Below, piece by piece: positions 37,990 to 51,893 of a stretch of DNA of 64,000 nucleotides (position 1 is the stretch's first letter; every line of letters begins with the position of its first letter). The translations under genes were made by a program, and so were the position numbers. The notes under the pieces are model-generated. The model was not told the DNA's origin. It did no database searches and saw only the letters and a program-made list of their open reading frames with translations. Origin of the DNA: Trochalopteron elliotii (lineage: Eukaryota > Chordata > Aves > Passeriformes > Leiothrichidae); the NCBI GenBank assembly GCA_024734555.1, contig JANPWX010000028.1, positions 382,722 to 446,721 of the forward strand, read 5' to 3'.

Positions 37990-40900
37990 CTTCTTTTTTT
38001 TTTTGGTAAATACCTCGTATGCAGCAACTTGTCCCAGACAGGGTCTTATTTAGTTCAGCTCAGTATAGCATAGCAGACCATTTACAGGTATATTACTTTT
38101 ATTTTCCATACCTTTCATTTCAACATATTTATTATCCTTCACCTAATAAATCTTTTATCAAGTTATAGAGAAAGCTTGAATTGATTAAAAAATGTCTGTG
38201 GCAGGTTTTACAGCTGAAGATCTCCAAAGTGGTCTTTTATCACTACTGGGCTCTCCATATAATGGCTAATACTGGTTGGTCCCTTTGTGCTGCCCGGGGA
38301 TGAGCTTGGTGTCCTTTGAGGGCACTCAGACTGCTTCTCCGAGGACAGCCAGCCCTTGCCCTGTGCAGGACTCATCAACTTGAACAGTGCTCACAAAACC
38401 TGGTGCTAAAAGCTATTCTTCAGGAAGCACGTGTTTGACAGGTGAGGTGCCTGCAGATCTCCACAACACCAGAAGCAGAGGTGAGAGTTTCATGTCCATG
38501 TGGCTCAGTTTGGGCCGAGGGCCCTTAGGAGAAAAATCTGGCCACGTTTCTATGCAGGAGGTGGTCACGAGAGCTGGCAGGAGGCTCCAGACCACATCCT
38601 ATGGACTAGCCTACCTCCTGCTGAGAGCAAGCCCAGGGACCTCCTCTGGGCCTAAATTCAGTGCCTAAAACCAGACAGGTTAGTAATTTCAAGGAAAAGA
38701 TTTGAGGTGCCTTTCACATGTGGGATGGGTCTCAGCCTGAAGGTCAGCTGGAAGTTGCCCACTATTCTGAAAGGGCCCGAAAATTGCAACTGAAGCAGAC
38801 AACCTCCTCCTGCCAGAATCCTTATATTCCTGATGATAAGCATATTCCCTGAAAAAATTTGAAAGGGGGCTGTGGACTAAAAAGACTGACTATTGCTGGA
38901 TGAGAGGTACAGCTGAGGTACATCATGCAAGGTGTGAAGTCAAACTTCCCCAGTGCTCAGAGGTGTTGAGCCCTCAAACAATGTTCTGTAAGATGCACTC
39001 GGACAGCTTTGCACTGCAGAGGAGAGGTAGTAGCTTTTTTAAAAGGCTTATTGAAAAAGAATTTGGCTCTCACAGGAGGTCAGCAGGATTGAGCTACTTT
39101 AGATCTACATTAGCATATTTCCTCTGTGTCCAGCCAGACATCACTGATGCATCACAGCTTTGAACTTTAAAGGAAGCTGAATGGCTTCAGCTACAACTTG
39201 CCCAGGGACTGCAAGGAGCCCCAAAATCCAATTCTGGGTCTACCAAGGGAGCCAAGGACATGCCCTGGGAGCCCAGAGCAGCTTTTGGCTCCCAGAAGAG
39301 GATGTGAAATCCAGCCTCACCCGGCTGTCTGGAAACAGAGCTGTCTGGAAAAGTGTTAAGGAAGGGCCTTAAAACCTGCCCACTGCAGCAGGTTTAGATT
39401 AAAACAGGTATGTTGCAAGCAAACCTAAACCCACTCAAATGGCTGGAGACCCAGCTCCTGCTCAGGTTGCAGGGATTAAGTACCTCACACTGACCAACTT
39501 CACACCAGCAGCCAGCCCCTGTGCTGCCTAACTCCCATCTCAGCTCTAGATCCCACCTTTTTTCAAGACTCCTTTTTTCAGCAGGTGGTAGCCATTTGCT
39601 CTGCAAAGTAAAATCTGTGTTGAACCTGCTAACTGATGGCTAATATAGAGCTGTAGGTAATTCTCTTTTTTATGTTGTTGCACATAGGCATGGGAGCATC
39701 AGTGTGCCCATCTGACCTCGTGGGGCAGTGCTTGCATAGCACCTTTATCCACTCACACACTAAAAATTGTCCTGTGCGGACATTTCCACACACTCTTGTG
39801 AACACTTTGCTTTTGTTCTTTCTTGTTTTGTTTCCCTTAATCTAAAAGAAATTACTCAAACTGAGAACACATTGTTGCTCTTTGAGTGTGGAAAAACATA
39901 ACATAGCAACTTGTCTTAGCTTTCTAATAGTTTCACGATGTGCTTTTAAACAATGTCAGACTTGTTCAAGGCTTGTGACATTTGAAGTTGGCAAGTAAAT
40001 CAATGTTTGGGTTTTTTCCCAAAAGCAAAACTTTTTAGAAATAAAATGGTTGCATTTATTGCAAAAGAAAATATTCATCCTTGTTTTTTCTGGTTTGGGC
40101 TGTTTTTTTAGACACAAAGTGCTGTGTAGGCAGGATTATTTTTATTTTGTATGTATGTTGCAGTGCTCAACATTTTAATTGCCACTTCCTCAATAAAACT
40201 ATTGGAAATCTTCCATCTTGCCATTAGCACTTACAAAATAACTGTTAACAATATGTTATCCAGACACAGAAACTTTATAATTAACATTGGACTAGTCTTC
40301 AAAGTCTAGCAACTAAAATATATCCTATAAAATTACTGGACTTCATTCAATGCTATTCTGCTGGTTTAATGTTCAATAAATGTGTTGAGGGGAGATATTT
40401 GGCAGCATGCATTAGTCTCCTCTGGCAGAGAGAATGACTACAATGGGGTTTGCTCTCTGCTCTGTGGCAAGAGCACCAAGGCTCTACTGGGCTGCTGCAC
40501 AAACACTGAAAGGTTGCTGCTGGTGTGAAATAACATCGCTCCCAGACACACTGCTGTGCAATCCCTCACTGCAACGCTCCTCCCTTGTCAACTGACAAGG
40601 AATTGGACAGTTTTCACATGAACAATAAAACGCAACAGGCAGTGTATTTCTGGAGCGTTACAGCACAACTGGGGTAGTGTCAGAAGGCTGAAGGCCAAGC
40701 ATCTCAACTACAGGAGAAATACAAGATTGGCTCTGAAGTGTCTTAATGCTACTCCTAAATGGAATTTCTACAGTACATTAAATAAGGACAAATACTTAGT
40801 CCTGTGCCTTTAACACAGACATGGACATGACATCATTGGCAGCTAATTAAGACTTATTCCAGCCAGGATTGTGCTGCAGCCATAGCAGGCCATTGCACTG

Positions 40901-43900
40901 GTAAAGAGTTTGGAGGACAGGATGAAAAGGATTGGAACACACTTTTTTTTTTAGATTAAACTATGAAAAAGGCATGATAATGGGTTAAAACCCACATAAT
41001 TTTGCCAGATTAAGGTCATTTAAAGCAGTATCTCCACATAATCTGATCATACAAAGTTCTTTGCCCATTGGAAATATCTCAAAAAACTCTCTGCCTAGTT
41101 CCTGAGATAAACAAGACTAATGGACCAACAGACATGTGGACAGAGTTCTGAGAGTTATTTTTACTAGGAGAGAGCTCTTAGTCTAGCCAACAGTACCGTT
41201 GTGTTTAGCACTCTAGCTGCTCGTGGGGTGAAGCGGTCACTGTCCCAGTACACTTTCAGTTCCTTCTAGGTATGAAATACTTCACATGCAAAGTGATATC
41301 TGTGCCAGGAGGAGCTGAAGGCAAGAGTCAGGCTGTACAGGGTTCCCGCCTAGCAAGAAAAGTTGAGAAGTCAGAAGCAAAATTCTTGGCCTTGGAGCCA
41401 TTGGACTCCACAGGACACTGAAGAAAGGAGGGGTGTGAATGAGACATGCACAGCTCTCCCACCCCTGCAGGTTTTGCACTGGGTGGACCCAAATGTACAA
41501 AGAGAAAAATGTATAAATATGCACTATAAATATTAATATAGTTTTCCTGTATCCACACGGCAAAATTTACTGCTTTTCCAGATCACTTTACTAACTTTTT
41601 ACAGATTTTTTAGCAGACAATATGAAAAAATATGACTGCAACATCTGGGCAGATATTCTGTCAGAAAATAAGCTTTGTTTGGAACTGTTTTCTTACACTC
41701 TCCCTGTTCTCTGCTCACAGGTCATCTAGTGAGGCCACAAGTCAGAGTAAAGGCTTCAGTGGAAGAACAGCACCAGGGAAGGGCTTTCATCTTTCATGCT
41801 CATTGCACACATGAACATTTCCTTGCTGTCAGCAATTTGGACACCCAGTCAGACCAGTTATTTTCAAATTGTTTGTCATTGTCTAAGCAGGTCTGGTCTC
41901 TTTGCAAAGCATAATTTTTTTCCGATCTGTCACAAGCAAGAACAGACATCTGAGCAAGTGGTTGGGTTGCTGAGAGGAATTGTTTGGCCTCAGAAATACC
42001 CACTAGGACACAGTGGAAGCTCCTGTCATCTGGATATTTCTCTGCACTGAATCAGTGGGCTTCTTCTGTTCAATAATCTACTTATACTATAATCTAACAA
42101 TACAGTTGAGAAATTAAGTAACCAATCATTGTGAGGGTGACTGAATTGTGCACGTATAACCCCATTATATTACAACAGTCAGGTTTGGGAGGAAAAACAC
42201 TGGCATTTTTAAAGGGAAAAAATTCTTTGTTTATTCACTGTCAAGCACTCAGACTGAAGAGAGAAAACTTATTTTGGAGGGTATAATTTTTGTGCTTTTT
42301 TTGGCATCATCACACAGTTATCACTCATAAGGTCAGAGAAAAGGTACCTATAAGGCACACTAAGATGTTAGGTTATCTAGCTGATCCACCTCCAACGTAG
42401 TAGAGCATACAACTACATGTACATCATTCCTACCATTAGCTTTTCTAACCTGTTCATTGCTCTTTTTGATAATCTGGCTTCACAGTTTCCCTACACAATC
42501 TATTTCAATGGCTGGTTATTTATTACAATAGAAACAACATTCTTACTCTTCTGGTATCTAGGAGAATTACTCCTTGTTTAAATTATCTCCTTTTTTTATG
42601 CACAAAAGGCAAAGGAATGTTTTTTTCATTCTTCTTGCTGCTACCCTCATATATCTGAAGGCTATTTTTGCAATGCCTTTTGATTCTTCTGCAGACTAAA
42701 CTATCCCTTCAGCCATTATTTGTAAGATGTGGCTTTAGACCTTTGCCCACTGTTACCCACTCCTCTGCCTCTGGTGCCCACCATGTCTTTTTGGTATGCA
42801 ACACCCAGGGTTTACACACACTGAATAGAAGGAATATGACTTATGTCTTACATGATATCCCTGTCACCTGTCTTCTAACATCTGGGATTAGGAGGCAGAG
42901 AGATGTGAATCATTCACACTCTGACCAGGGTAGGTATTGTAAGACAAAACATTTCTGTGATCTTTATCCAATAAAACCATTTTCATCTTGAACTCCATTT
43001 ATTTTCCTGAACATTTGCCTGAATACACACCGAAGGTGAATGCAACTGTGGACACAAAGGCAGCTGTAACAAATTCAGACAGATATCCCTAAAATAAGTG
43101 TAAATGTCATCTCTTCCTGAGTTAATATAGGCACTCTTCTTTAGGATGATGCAAGATTATAAATTATTCTGCAAGTTTGAGAAGATAAAATGTCATATAT
43201 ATATCAAACTGGTAGTAGATGTACATCATGTTGTGGTTTTAATGTTTTAAGAAAAATGAGGCAACACTTATAAAGAATACATGGTATCTTCTTGTGCTCT
43301 AAATAAGAAGGGAAAATACACAAAAAATCCCCAACAATGAACTATCATCCACAAGCTGGTCCTCCTTCTGTCTTGGACCTGACAATTGGGTTTTGACCTG
43401 ACAGTTCATCTCTTTTTTTCCCCAATGATATTAGTCAGCCTAATAAAAGGGATGGCCTCTCTCCATAGATCTTGTTTCTCTGGTGGTTATCACTGTGATA
43501 TTTGCCACCACAGGCCCCTAGGAATTTATGAATCATTCTGTCTCTCTCCCTCTCAAAAAGACAGAAAGGAAAAGATCAGATGAAAGCCTACCCCACTCCA
43601 GGTCCATAGTCCTGTGCAAAACAGCAGTGTCAGGGATTCCTGCATTAGCCTCAGATGAGCTGATGGATGGATACAACAGGATGCAGTGCCATAAAGAAAT
43701 GTGTCCCAAAGCCATGAGACCACCAGAATGAGTGCTGCACTGGTGCAGTGACACCAGGGCTGGTTTTGGAGGCTCTCCTAGTGCTCCCTCTGCTCTAGTG
43801 TAGCTATCAGACTTCAGCTCCTTTGGTGTATAGTGGCTTTGGAAAATACAGTCTCTATTCACAAGCAGGAGAAAATCACCAAGTGATTTGTTACAAATTA

Positions 43901-46900
43901 TTTGCCATGCTCTAAGAATAACCAACTTATTTCATTAAAAAAGAGGGCACAGAGGTTCTCTGCAAGCACATGAGCATTTTTCCCCAAGGAAAATTTCATA
44001 ATGGTTAATATAAGCAGAACTACAGTAGTGCATATGGTTAACAGCTGCTTTAACATGATATGGCATAACAACTGTCTGGAAATCATTAGCCTAACCTTTC
44101 TTTAGTATTTGGATAATTAACCAACAGACAGAGCTATTTCAGCTTATCAGATAAGACTTTTTTTTTTCTGTTTTATTTACAGTACACATAGTGCTGTTTC
44201 TCAAAATAATACATGCAATGATTGCTGAGTGCATGAAAAAAGTCATAAGTCTCAATAGATATTTGACATATATTTAGATCTTTCCAAAACATTGAAGGAT
44301 TCGTGAGTTTCAAGGAAGACTTTTCTTTAAGGAAATTAAAACATAAAACGCTATTACTGTTAAGGTTGCATAGAGACTAACAAAAGCCTGGAATATAAAT
44401 ATTTATATGTATATATAGAATTTTTGTTAAATATATTAAACTGTAAAGCAGAGTTATCAGAGACTTTGATAATGTAGATCACCTTTCGGTACAAAGATTC
44501 TGTAGCACATTTTTATTGTTCTTGAAAACTGCCACTCTCTCCCTTTTTTTCCAATCCATAAGAATTTTGTTAGCAGCACAGCTATTCTTCAGCTTAAACA
44601 GTGATATCAGAAAAATATTTGCTCTTGTGGTATTAAACAGAGCCAAAATTGAAGTGGAAGAGAGAACAGCAACACACTGGAAGGGGTAAATAATCTTATG
44701 TTGATCTACAGAAAGCAAGAAGTCATTGTCATCTCATATGAAAACATATATAAACATGTAGAGTGTAAAGGAAGTATTGGAATTTTAAAATATAATAATT
44801 TTATATATATATAATATTAATATACTTAATATAATAAAAATATAATAGTTTAACAAGCCAACAACTCTATAATTCATGAAGGTTGCTGGTCTAAGAATCA
44901 AAATTTTGTTTATTAAAAGATATTGAAGTCTTGTTGCATATTAAAACTTTATTCATTGTGCAAAACTGTCACAATATAACAATAATATCACTTCCAAAAT
45001 CTTCATTAGGAAGTAAATGTGGCCAAAGGAACATCCTAAAATTTAGAATGTACATAAGTGGCAGAAATAAATACTTAAAATCCTAAGAGGTGAATTCTTT
45101 TCAACTTCATGAGTCCAAGTAGTAGGGAGGTAAGGATATACAGCTTTCTTTTTTGCTTCCCAGGGTGTTTCATCTGGGGATTTGTACACCTGTCCTTTCT
45201 TGAGGACAGCTCAGAATTCATATTTAATATCCACAGAAGGTAGCCTCATGCAGGTGCATCCAGGTTCTTCTGAGAGGGGAAGTGAAATGCTCTTAATAGT
45301 TTTGTCATAATGAAGCTTTGGGAGTGGGGAGGAAGAAGTGACAGGACAAAAATACAAATGGTTACTCAGCTGCCTGAGAATAAGCCAGAGTTTGACCCAA
45401 TGGACTTCTATTTTGGATGCCACTAAATGCAGCCTTGTTTAGCTACTCCACACAACATAGCTTATTTCCCCCTTAAGGACCTCATGTGTACCAAAACACA
45501 TTCTTTTCCAGCACACATCTGAAAAGAAAGTGGTGAATGCTATTCCTGCAATGGATTTTGGAGTGCAGCTATGTTCTTGCTTGATAAAGATTCCATTTCA
45601 ACAGTAGACATTTCGTAAGAAATATGTGTAATGCACTGCTGCCTGAATCTGATCTATCACGTTTCTGCTAATACAAAACTTTCTAGAAACTAGACACAAA
45701 ACACTTATTAAACATCAGTAGCTTTTCCAGAGACTTGCCATGCTATTAATTAAGTGCATGCTAATGAGGACAGCATGCTTTCTAAATCCAAACCTAGTGA
45801 TTTGGATAGAACTCAATAAACCCACCATCCTGATAGGGTTTGACAAACTACTAAAATGCCAGTTTGCAGTCATCATTGGATAATATAACGGATAAAGACA
45901 CCTGGTGGTATTTCCACATTTACCAGAGTTCCATGTGTTTTGTGATCCAGCACGAGCAATGGCTACAATCTCTGTAAAGTAATGGTGGAGATGTATCTGA
46001 TCATGTTTTGTTAATGGAAATTGCCAAAGCATAGAGCAAGAGCTCATTTGACTTGGAGAGCTAAGCTTTGCAGATTCAGTTTGCAGTGCTGAATCTGTTC
46101 CTAGTTTTGGTTCCATGGGAGACAACTGGAAAACTCACATTTCCTCATAAATGTCATGAGTTGAGCTATTTCTCCAAGATCTTCATATAGCAGAGAATGC
46201 TTTTGGGCTGACAGTCTTGCACAATGTTTAATACTTGACCTATAACTCTCAGAAGAGTATTTAATTACATTTTGTCTTCTTCAACCTTGACCCAGAGTTC
46301 TGTTAAGTCACCCTGTGATGACTGAGAAGGACCTTTTGAGGTGCAAGAGTGGAAGTCCTATCACCTTCCAGCTGAGCATTCCTCTCCTTGCAGAAATCAT
46401 GGGAATACTTTTGGAGCACCTACCGTGAACTGCCATGTGCAAACACATTTTGATGACAGCAGCTGAGCCAGATTCCCAGCCTTCCTGGGGAGCTTATAGG
46501 AGTAGGATATGCACTTTCAGATTGCTCCCTACTTGGTGCAAATGAGGCATACAGCCATTCATGTACAACAGATCATTGCAGTAAACAAGCATATAGGGGT
46601 CTTGTGAGCATGGATAAAAAGCAATTCTTATGGGGGGAAATTACCTCACTTGCCCTTTTTCACTCTTACAGGACAATAGCTAGAATAAATCTGCACAACA
46701 ATAGAGTCAGATTTCTAATCACAAACTAATGTTTCCATTCACAGCACATTATTGGCCTCTGACCAAGATACATGTGGGTCTAATACTGCAATCTTCATTC
46801 AAATAAGAAGAGATTTATCAAAGTGAGGATCGGAGCTTTTGTCTATAAAATCAGCTGGTTCCTGTTAGAAGATTCATTCAATCATGATGACGTTTGTAAT

Positions 46901-48032
46901 ATCTCCACCAAAATCAGTTAAACTCATTCCTTTTGCTTTGCAAGATTTGTCTCATAGTACATTATCAAAGCATTTTTGTTACTCAGACCAGTGACTGTAA
47001 AGAATTATCAGAAAAAAATTCTGAAACTGCTTAGAAATACTGATTACATGAAGTGGATGTGATGACTGTATAAAAATCCCCTTCCAAATTAATAGCATTT
47101 GAATCCTGAACCAAATGTAATGCAATAAAATTGTCTTTAATATCACAATGCTTCAATGAGTTTAGAACATTTCAGTCACAATAATAAAACACAGAATCAT
47201 AAATAACACTAATAATAACAGACAAATTCAAAGAATAAGTATTGAATCTATCTGATAATAACAATGGTAAGAAAATGAGAAATTAAATCAAAGCCAAAAA
47301 TGAACTTTCAATTGAAAGCTTACTATCCAGGCATTTTATAATTTAAAGTATGTCTAAAATAAAAGTGGTAAGAAAATGTTAAATATTCTACCATAATATT
47401 CATATTCCAATTTTTTTTCCACCTTCATAACTTCCACCTTTGTTTTTCAGTGTTTTGGACAACATTCCTGGGAATGCTTTTCAAGGTTAGCTTCCCATTT
47501 ATCGGGTCTCTTCTGTTACCTGTTCCTAGGAGGTAAAAAATGACAGTAAAGGAAAAACAATGGATCAGTGAAAGAAAATGATAGAGAAATTATCTAGCTT
47601 TAGTCTCATTTTCTATAACATCATAGGTACTCTTCTTTTGTTAAAAATGAGAAATGACACATTATCATTTCTAGGTACTGTTAAATACTGAATCCACCAG
47701 ACCTATGGTTCCCAGACTATTTGTGAATCCAGCATTGGACTATAGTGCATGCTATTCATGAATCCAACTGGCTCTTTTGCACGTGACCCAACCTGCAGTT
47801 TATAAACTATTTATGCATCTTGTGTTGGACCTATAGTTACAGTTTCATAACACCAGCAATATTTTTGAGAGGACTACTGCCAAAGAACAAATAATATCTA
47901 CACCTCAAGAAACAGAATTTGTGTTCTAAAACTTCCTCCAAGACAAAGGAGAACATTACTCCCTGTCATCATATTTCTGAAGAAACATTTAATCCATGAG
48001 CTTAATTGATTTATTTTAGCAGAAGGGCTGTA
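32855..48032. other. Unique AT-rich non-coding sequence
   Basis: No gene, RNA gene or recognisable transposon. The longest frames (36159-36551 plus, 37035-37433 minus, 43533-43925 minus, 45715-46125 minus; 130-136 codons) lack domains, conserved-looking composition or splice context. A long poly(T) at 37.96 kb is listed separately. AT-rich runs at 44.75-44.87 kb are simple TA/AT sequence. Confidence 0.5.
37956..38004. repeat. Poly(T) run of 34 plus T-rich tail
   Basis: 34 uninterrupted T followed by C-TT-C and 11 more T. The poly-phenylalanine frame across it is meaningless. Avian CR1 has no poly(A), so this is either a simple repeat or the tail of an unrecognised minus-strand retrocopy. Confidence 0.95.
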
Positions 48033-48110
48033 CTTTTCTCTCCTTTTTCTTTTTCTTTTTTTTTTCTCTTTTCTTTTCTCTTCCCTCCCTGCACCCCCCC
48101 CCCCCCCCCC
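48033..48110. repeat. Homopyrimidine tract followed by poly(C)17
   Basis: 58 uninterrupted pyrimidines (48033-48090), a GCA interruption, then 17 C at 48094-48110. The minus strand is therefore homopurine with a G17 run. Such sequence can adopt triplex or G-quadruplex structure; that property is inferred. Confidence 0.93.
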
Positions 48111-48355
48111 ATGAAACAAGGATGCTATCAGTGAAGATGTTCTTAATAAACTCCTTTGAGACTATTTGGGACAGAGATGTGTCTTATAATTTTTAGTTAT
48201 AGCTAAAGATAAAATGATAAAGGCAATTAGAAGGCTGCAGCTATTAAATCTCTATTTGTGACTTTATCCAACAGTATGCAACAAACATATTACTGCAAAG
48301 CATGCATTAAATATACTGTGCACATGTAGTCAGATAGCTGAAGGACATCAAAAAT

Positions 48356-48373
48356 AATGCAAATATTTGCATT
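48356..48373. promoter_or_regulatory. Perfect 18-bp palindrome of two POU octamer motifs
   Basis: AATGCAAATATTTGCATT is its own reverse complement and contains the octamer ATGCAAAT followed directly by its inverse ATTTGCAT. Octamers bind POU-domain factors (OCT family). A palindromic pair could bind a dimer. Function is inferred from the motif only. Confidence 0.5.
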
Positions 48374-50181
48374 CTTTTTCCATGGGGATGTGTTTATTTC
48401 TGTAACAAAAAGCAGCCCAAGTTCCTCTAATACAAGAATTGGTGTTTTTTCATGGCAAATACATAAATCTTTCCCCAAGAATGTTTTCCTGTAAAACTTA
48501 TGTGGCTCAGCCCTCTCATGCAGAAATAGGATAGCACTTGCTGTTGACCAGGACAATACGGCCATGTTAGACCTTGACCCAAAAAACAGGTCTTCAGTAT
48601 TAGCTGTCTTGCTGATGCTTAGAGGTCTCTGCTAGTGATCAGGACCTGCCTCTTCTAGACACCTCACATACACGGAAGAGCAAAATTTTTGCTTCCCTGA
48701 AGAGTTCAGAGGCTTGAGAAAGTAATTTGCTCCTCAGCCAGGCAGGTGTGGCTGATGCAAGCTCCTCACCAAAAGCAGGTGGACATTCCCCAGCTGAGAG
48801 TAAGGGCACAAAGCCTTTGGTGCCCCTCCAGGCCATGTTCTGAACTGCTGACTGCAAACAAGTCTTGTTTTTTCCATTTTTGACATGTCATAGCTGTGTT
48901 CTCTTCCTCCCTATTTTGTTCCTTTTTTTGTTGTAGTTGGGTTTTTTTTTCCTTTTTTTTTTTCCCTCTCATTCCATTTCAAACCCATCACTGTGTTGCC
49001 ACAGAACACATTTCAGCCATCAAGGATGTAAATTTAGCTCTGGCAGAAGTCACAGGGTAGGCTTATGAGCCCACCTCTGGTGATGTAAGGCTAACCTCAA
49101 GGTCCACACTTCCAGCTGAGCCCAGTGCTCAGCCCAGGAAAGCTAAACACACTGATTTTCCCATGCCCTCAGAGAGGCCTGCAAAGCCTCTCTGGGCTGC
49201 CTGGTGGCAACCACTGGAGTAAACAAAAAGAAAATTCAGTACAGTCAGTTCTTGTTTAATCCTTATGCATCAGGATTGACCTGATCAACACAGCAAGGCT
49301 ATGCCAGGTTCTGTCACCTGGGGGACCTGGCCCCTGGTCTGAGGAGCCTTCCTTGAAGTTCACTGGGCAACTTTCAGCCAAAAACCTTTGTGCTCCCTTT
49401 CCAGCACTGACTGCTTTTTCTGGCCCTCTGGAAATTCTCATGAAACAGGTACCCTTGTTATTACTGTGGGACAATAATGCTAATATTATAGTAGCACCCA
49501 GAGGCCTGGAATGAGGTCCCATCAGGTTGCACACTGAACACGGCAGTGGGTTTTGGCCAAAGCATCAGCCCTGCCATGGCAGCAACCACTGATGTGTGCC
49601 TGCAGGGGAACTGGAGGTATTGAGCTGGAGGAGATCCCTGTGGCTGATGGGTAGGGGCACATCAGCCATGCCTGTCTTCAAACACCCGAACTTTTGTGCT
49701 GAGGGCAGGTTTTCACCCTCCTTTTCACCTCACGAAGTCTGCTGGAAAGAAAAGTTATAGGATGCAACATAAAGCAGAGGGTAAGATAGGGAGGTCATAG
49801 TGGCCCTTGGAGAAGAAGCAAGGGAATATCTGATCTGTGCATCAACACCAGTCTGTTTTTCAACAGAAATATTCCAGTCATAGTTGCTCTGAAAAAGGGA
49901 CTTTTAATGGCTTAGGGTAGCCAACAACTGGCTTATGTTCCCTCCCAGCATTCCAAGATCACCCTTTCACATCCAAAAGGGAGAGAAAATGTGCATGCTT
50001 CCAACTTCTGGCTCTCAGACATACCTTTAAAAGTTGAACAGTGCCCTGAATAAGGATTACAGAGGAGATGTCACCAAAGAGAGCCTGTCTGAAGGACATT
50101 TTCCATGGTTCAAATAAGTGATCTGCTGGAGAGACATGGAAGCCCACTGCTCATTTGCTCATTCATCTATATTAAGAATGT

Positions 50182-50206
50182 AAAAAAAAAAAAAAAAAAA
50201 AAAAAA
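50182..50206. repeat. Poly(A) run of 25
   Basis: 25 uninterrupted A followed by an AT-rich segment. No retrocopy recognised upstream. Confidence 0.95.
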
Positions 50207-51860
50207 GTATTCAATTAATTTTAATGAATTTGATTAAATATTTAACTATTTTAGCATGAGAAAACTCTAATTATTGTGCCAGGTTTTTTTAACAGAGAAG
50301 CAACTATTGATTGACACATGCCATTTATTGCTACTCTTGAAACATTATGTGTTAACAGATTTAACATCCCTCAGTCCTAGTGCTGCCATTTATTCTCTGT
50401 CCCAGGGTACCTGGAGACTGATCCCATGCTTTATCATTCTGCAAGGTACTCTGCAGCCATGTAATGTTTCGGAAACTCTGTTTTGAAGACTTTTAAAATC
50501 ACGTTCATGGTTTCTAGACTGGTTTCTTAGTTTAGATTGGCAGCCCTGCATTGACTTCACTGAAAGTCTGGCAATTTACACCACTGTGAATTTTGATCTT
50601 TATTTCTTCTTCTTTTAATTTCTGAGGACAGATTGGTTTATTTTAAAACCTGGCTGCTGATTCAAAATGTGTGAAATACCTTTTTTTTTGCTGCATAAAT
50701 ATTTTTAAACAGTATTTTCAAGGATTTTGCAATGAGCTACGTGAAGCTGGCAAAGCTCTGTTACCCCCTTCATCTTATGCAAACAGAATTATGTAAAGAA
50801 TAGGCCTCTGGGACATTAACATGTTCAAGCAAAAAGAACATTAAAAAGCAACTTTTTTCTCAGTGACCCTTAACCTTTCCCCATCCTGGCCCCTGGAGTG
50901 ACATTCTACCATCTAGATATTTTACCTGATTTATCATGAGTAGATTTTCTTTATATCCCTGATAGAATCAGCTGGCCAGTTCACTGCTTGCATTTGCCAT
51001 CACTGCAGTGAACAATTTATCTCATGCTGTGAGTCCCTCGGTCTATAAAATCTATTCCAGATTCAATTAAATTTCTAAGTGTAGGCACAAGGCCATCTAA
51101 AACTTGGTTTTCCCTTGAATTTAATGGGGTTTGGCCTAGAAAGTTGATCAGCTAACCTGGTAATCTTTCCCACATAAGGGACCCCTTTCTTCCATACTCA
51201 GAATTACCTCAAGATCTTCTTAGCAGCAAGTATTTACTTAGCTATACACCTTCCTAAAATGCTTTAATGTGATGAAGCTGTTGAGCATTTCTAAACATAG
51301 ATGCAAATTCGAGACTGTACTGTAAATGGTTTCTGCATCCCTTTGAGCATTGTCTAACGCCAAAACTCATAGCCAAGGAAGCAAAAAAACCTTGCCATGA
51401 AAATCAAGGCTCAGTATCCGGCTGTCGAAGGAGGGCTGCACCCCCTCTGAGGCTGCAGGGATGCTCCGCCTTCTGCAGAGCTGGCATTCACCCAGCTCCC
51501 TGCACGTGCCTCATCATCCTCTCCCTAATCCAAGGTTTTCTTTCCCTTCTCAGCAGTGTTTTGGGGAAGAAACATCAACTTCGTGTAAAATCAAGTCTCT
51601 TTCCTGATGATGAAGAAATTTTCCTCCTCAGCTCTAACCACTCTTATTCCAGGCTCCTTATTCCAGTCAGCTGTACACTGGTATTGCCACAGGAAAAAGT
51701 TAACAATTTGGGTAACAGCAAGACACAGACACTACCAGATACCTACATGTATGGGGGATGACTGATCCCTCCTTTGAGCCTGAATTCCTTTCACTTCCTT
51801 ATCCCCAAAGGCTATGGTGTGCATGGTGGTGCAAGGTGGGTGAGAGCTGCACAGCCAGTT

Positions 51861-51893
51861 CCAATCCCAATCCCAATCCCAATCCCAATCCCA
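51861..51893. repeat. (CCCAAT)n hexanucleotide repeat, about 5 copies
   Basis: A perfect run of CCAATC hexamers. It differs from the vertebrate telomere unit (CCCTAA), so it is an ordinary microsatellite. Confidence 0.95.

Noticed and set aside
51861..51893. Interstitial telomere repeat
   Set aside because: The unit is CCCAAT, not CCCTAA, so it is an ordinary microsatellite.
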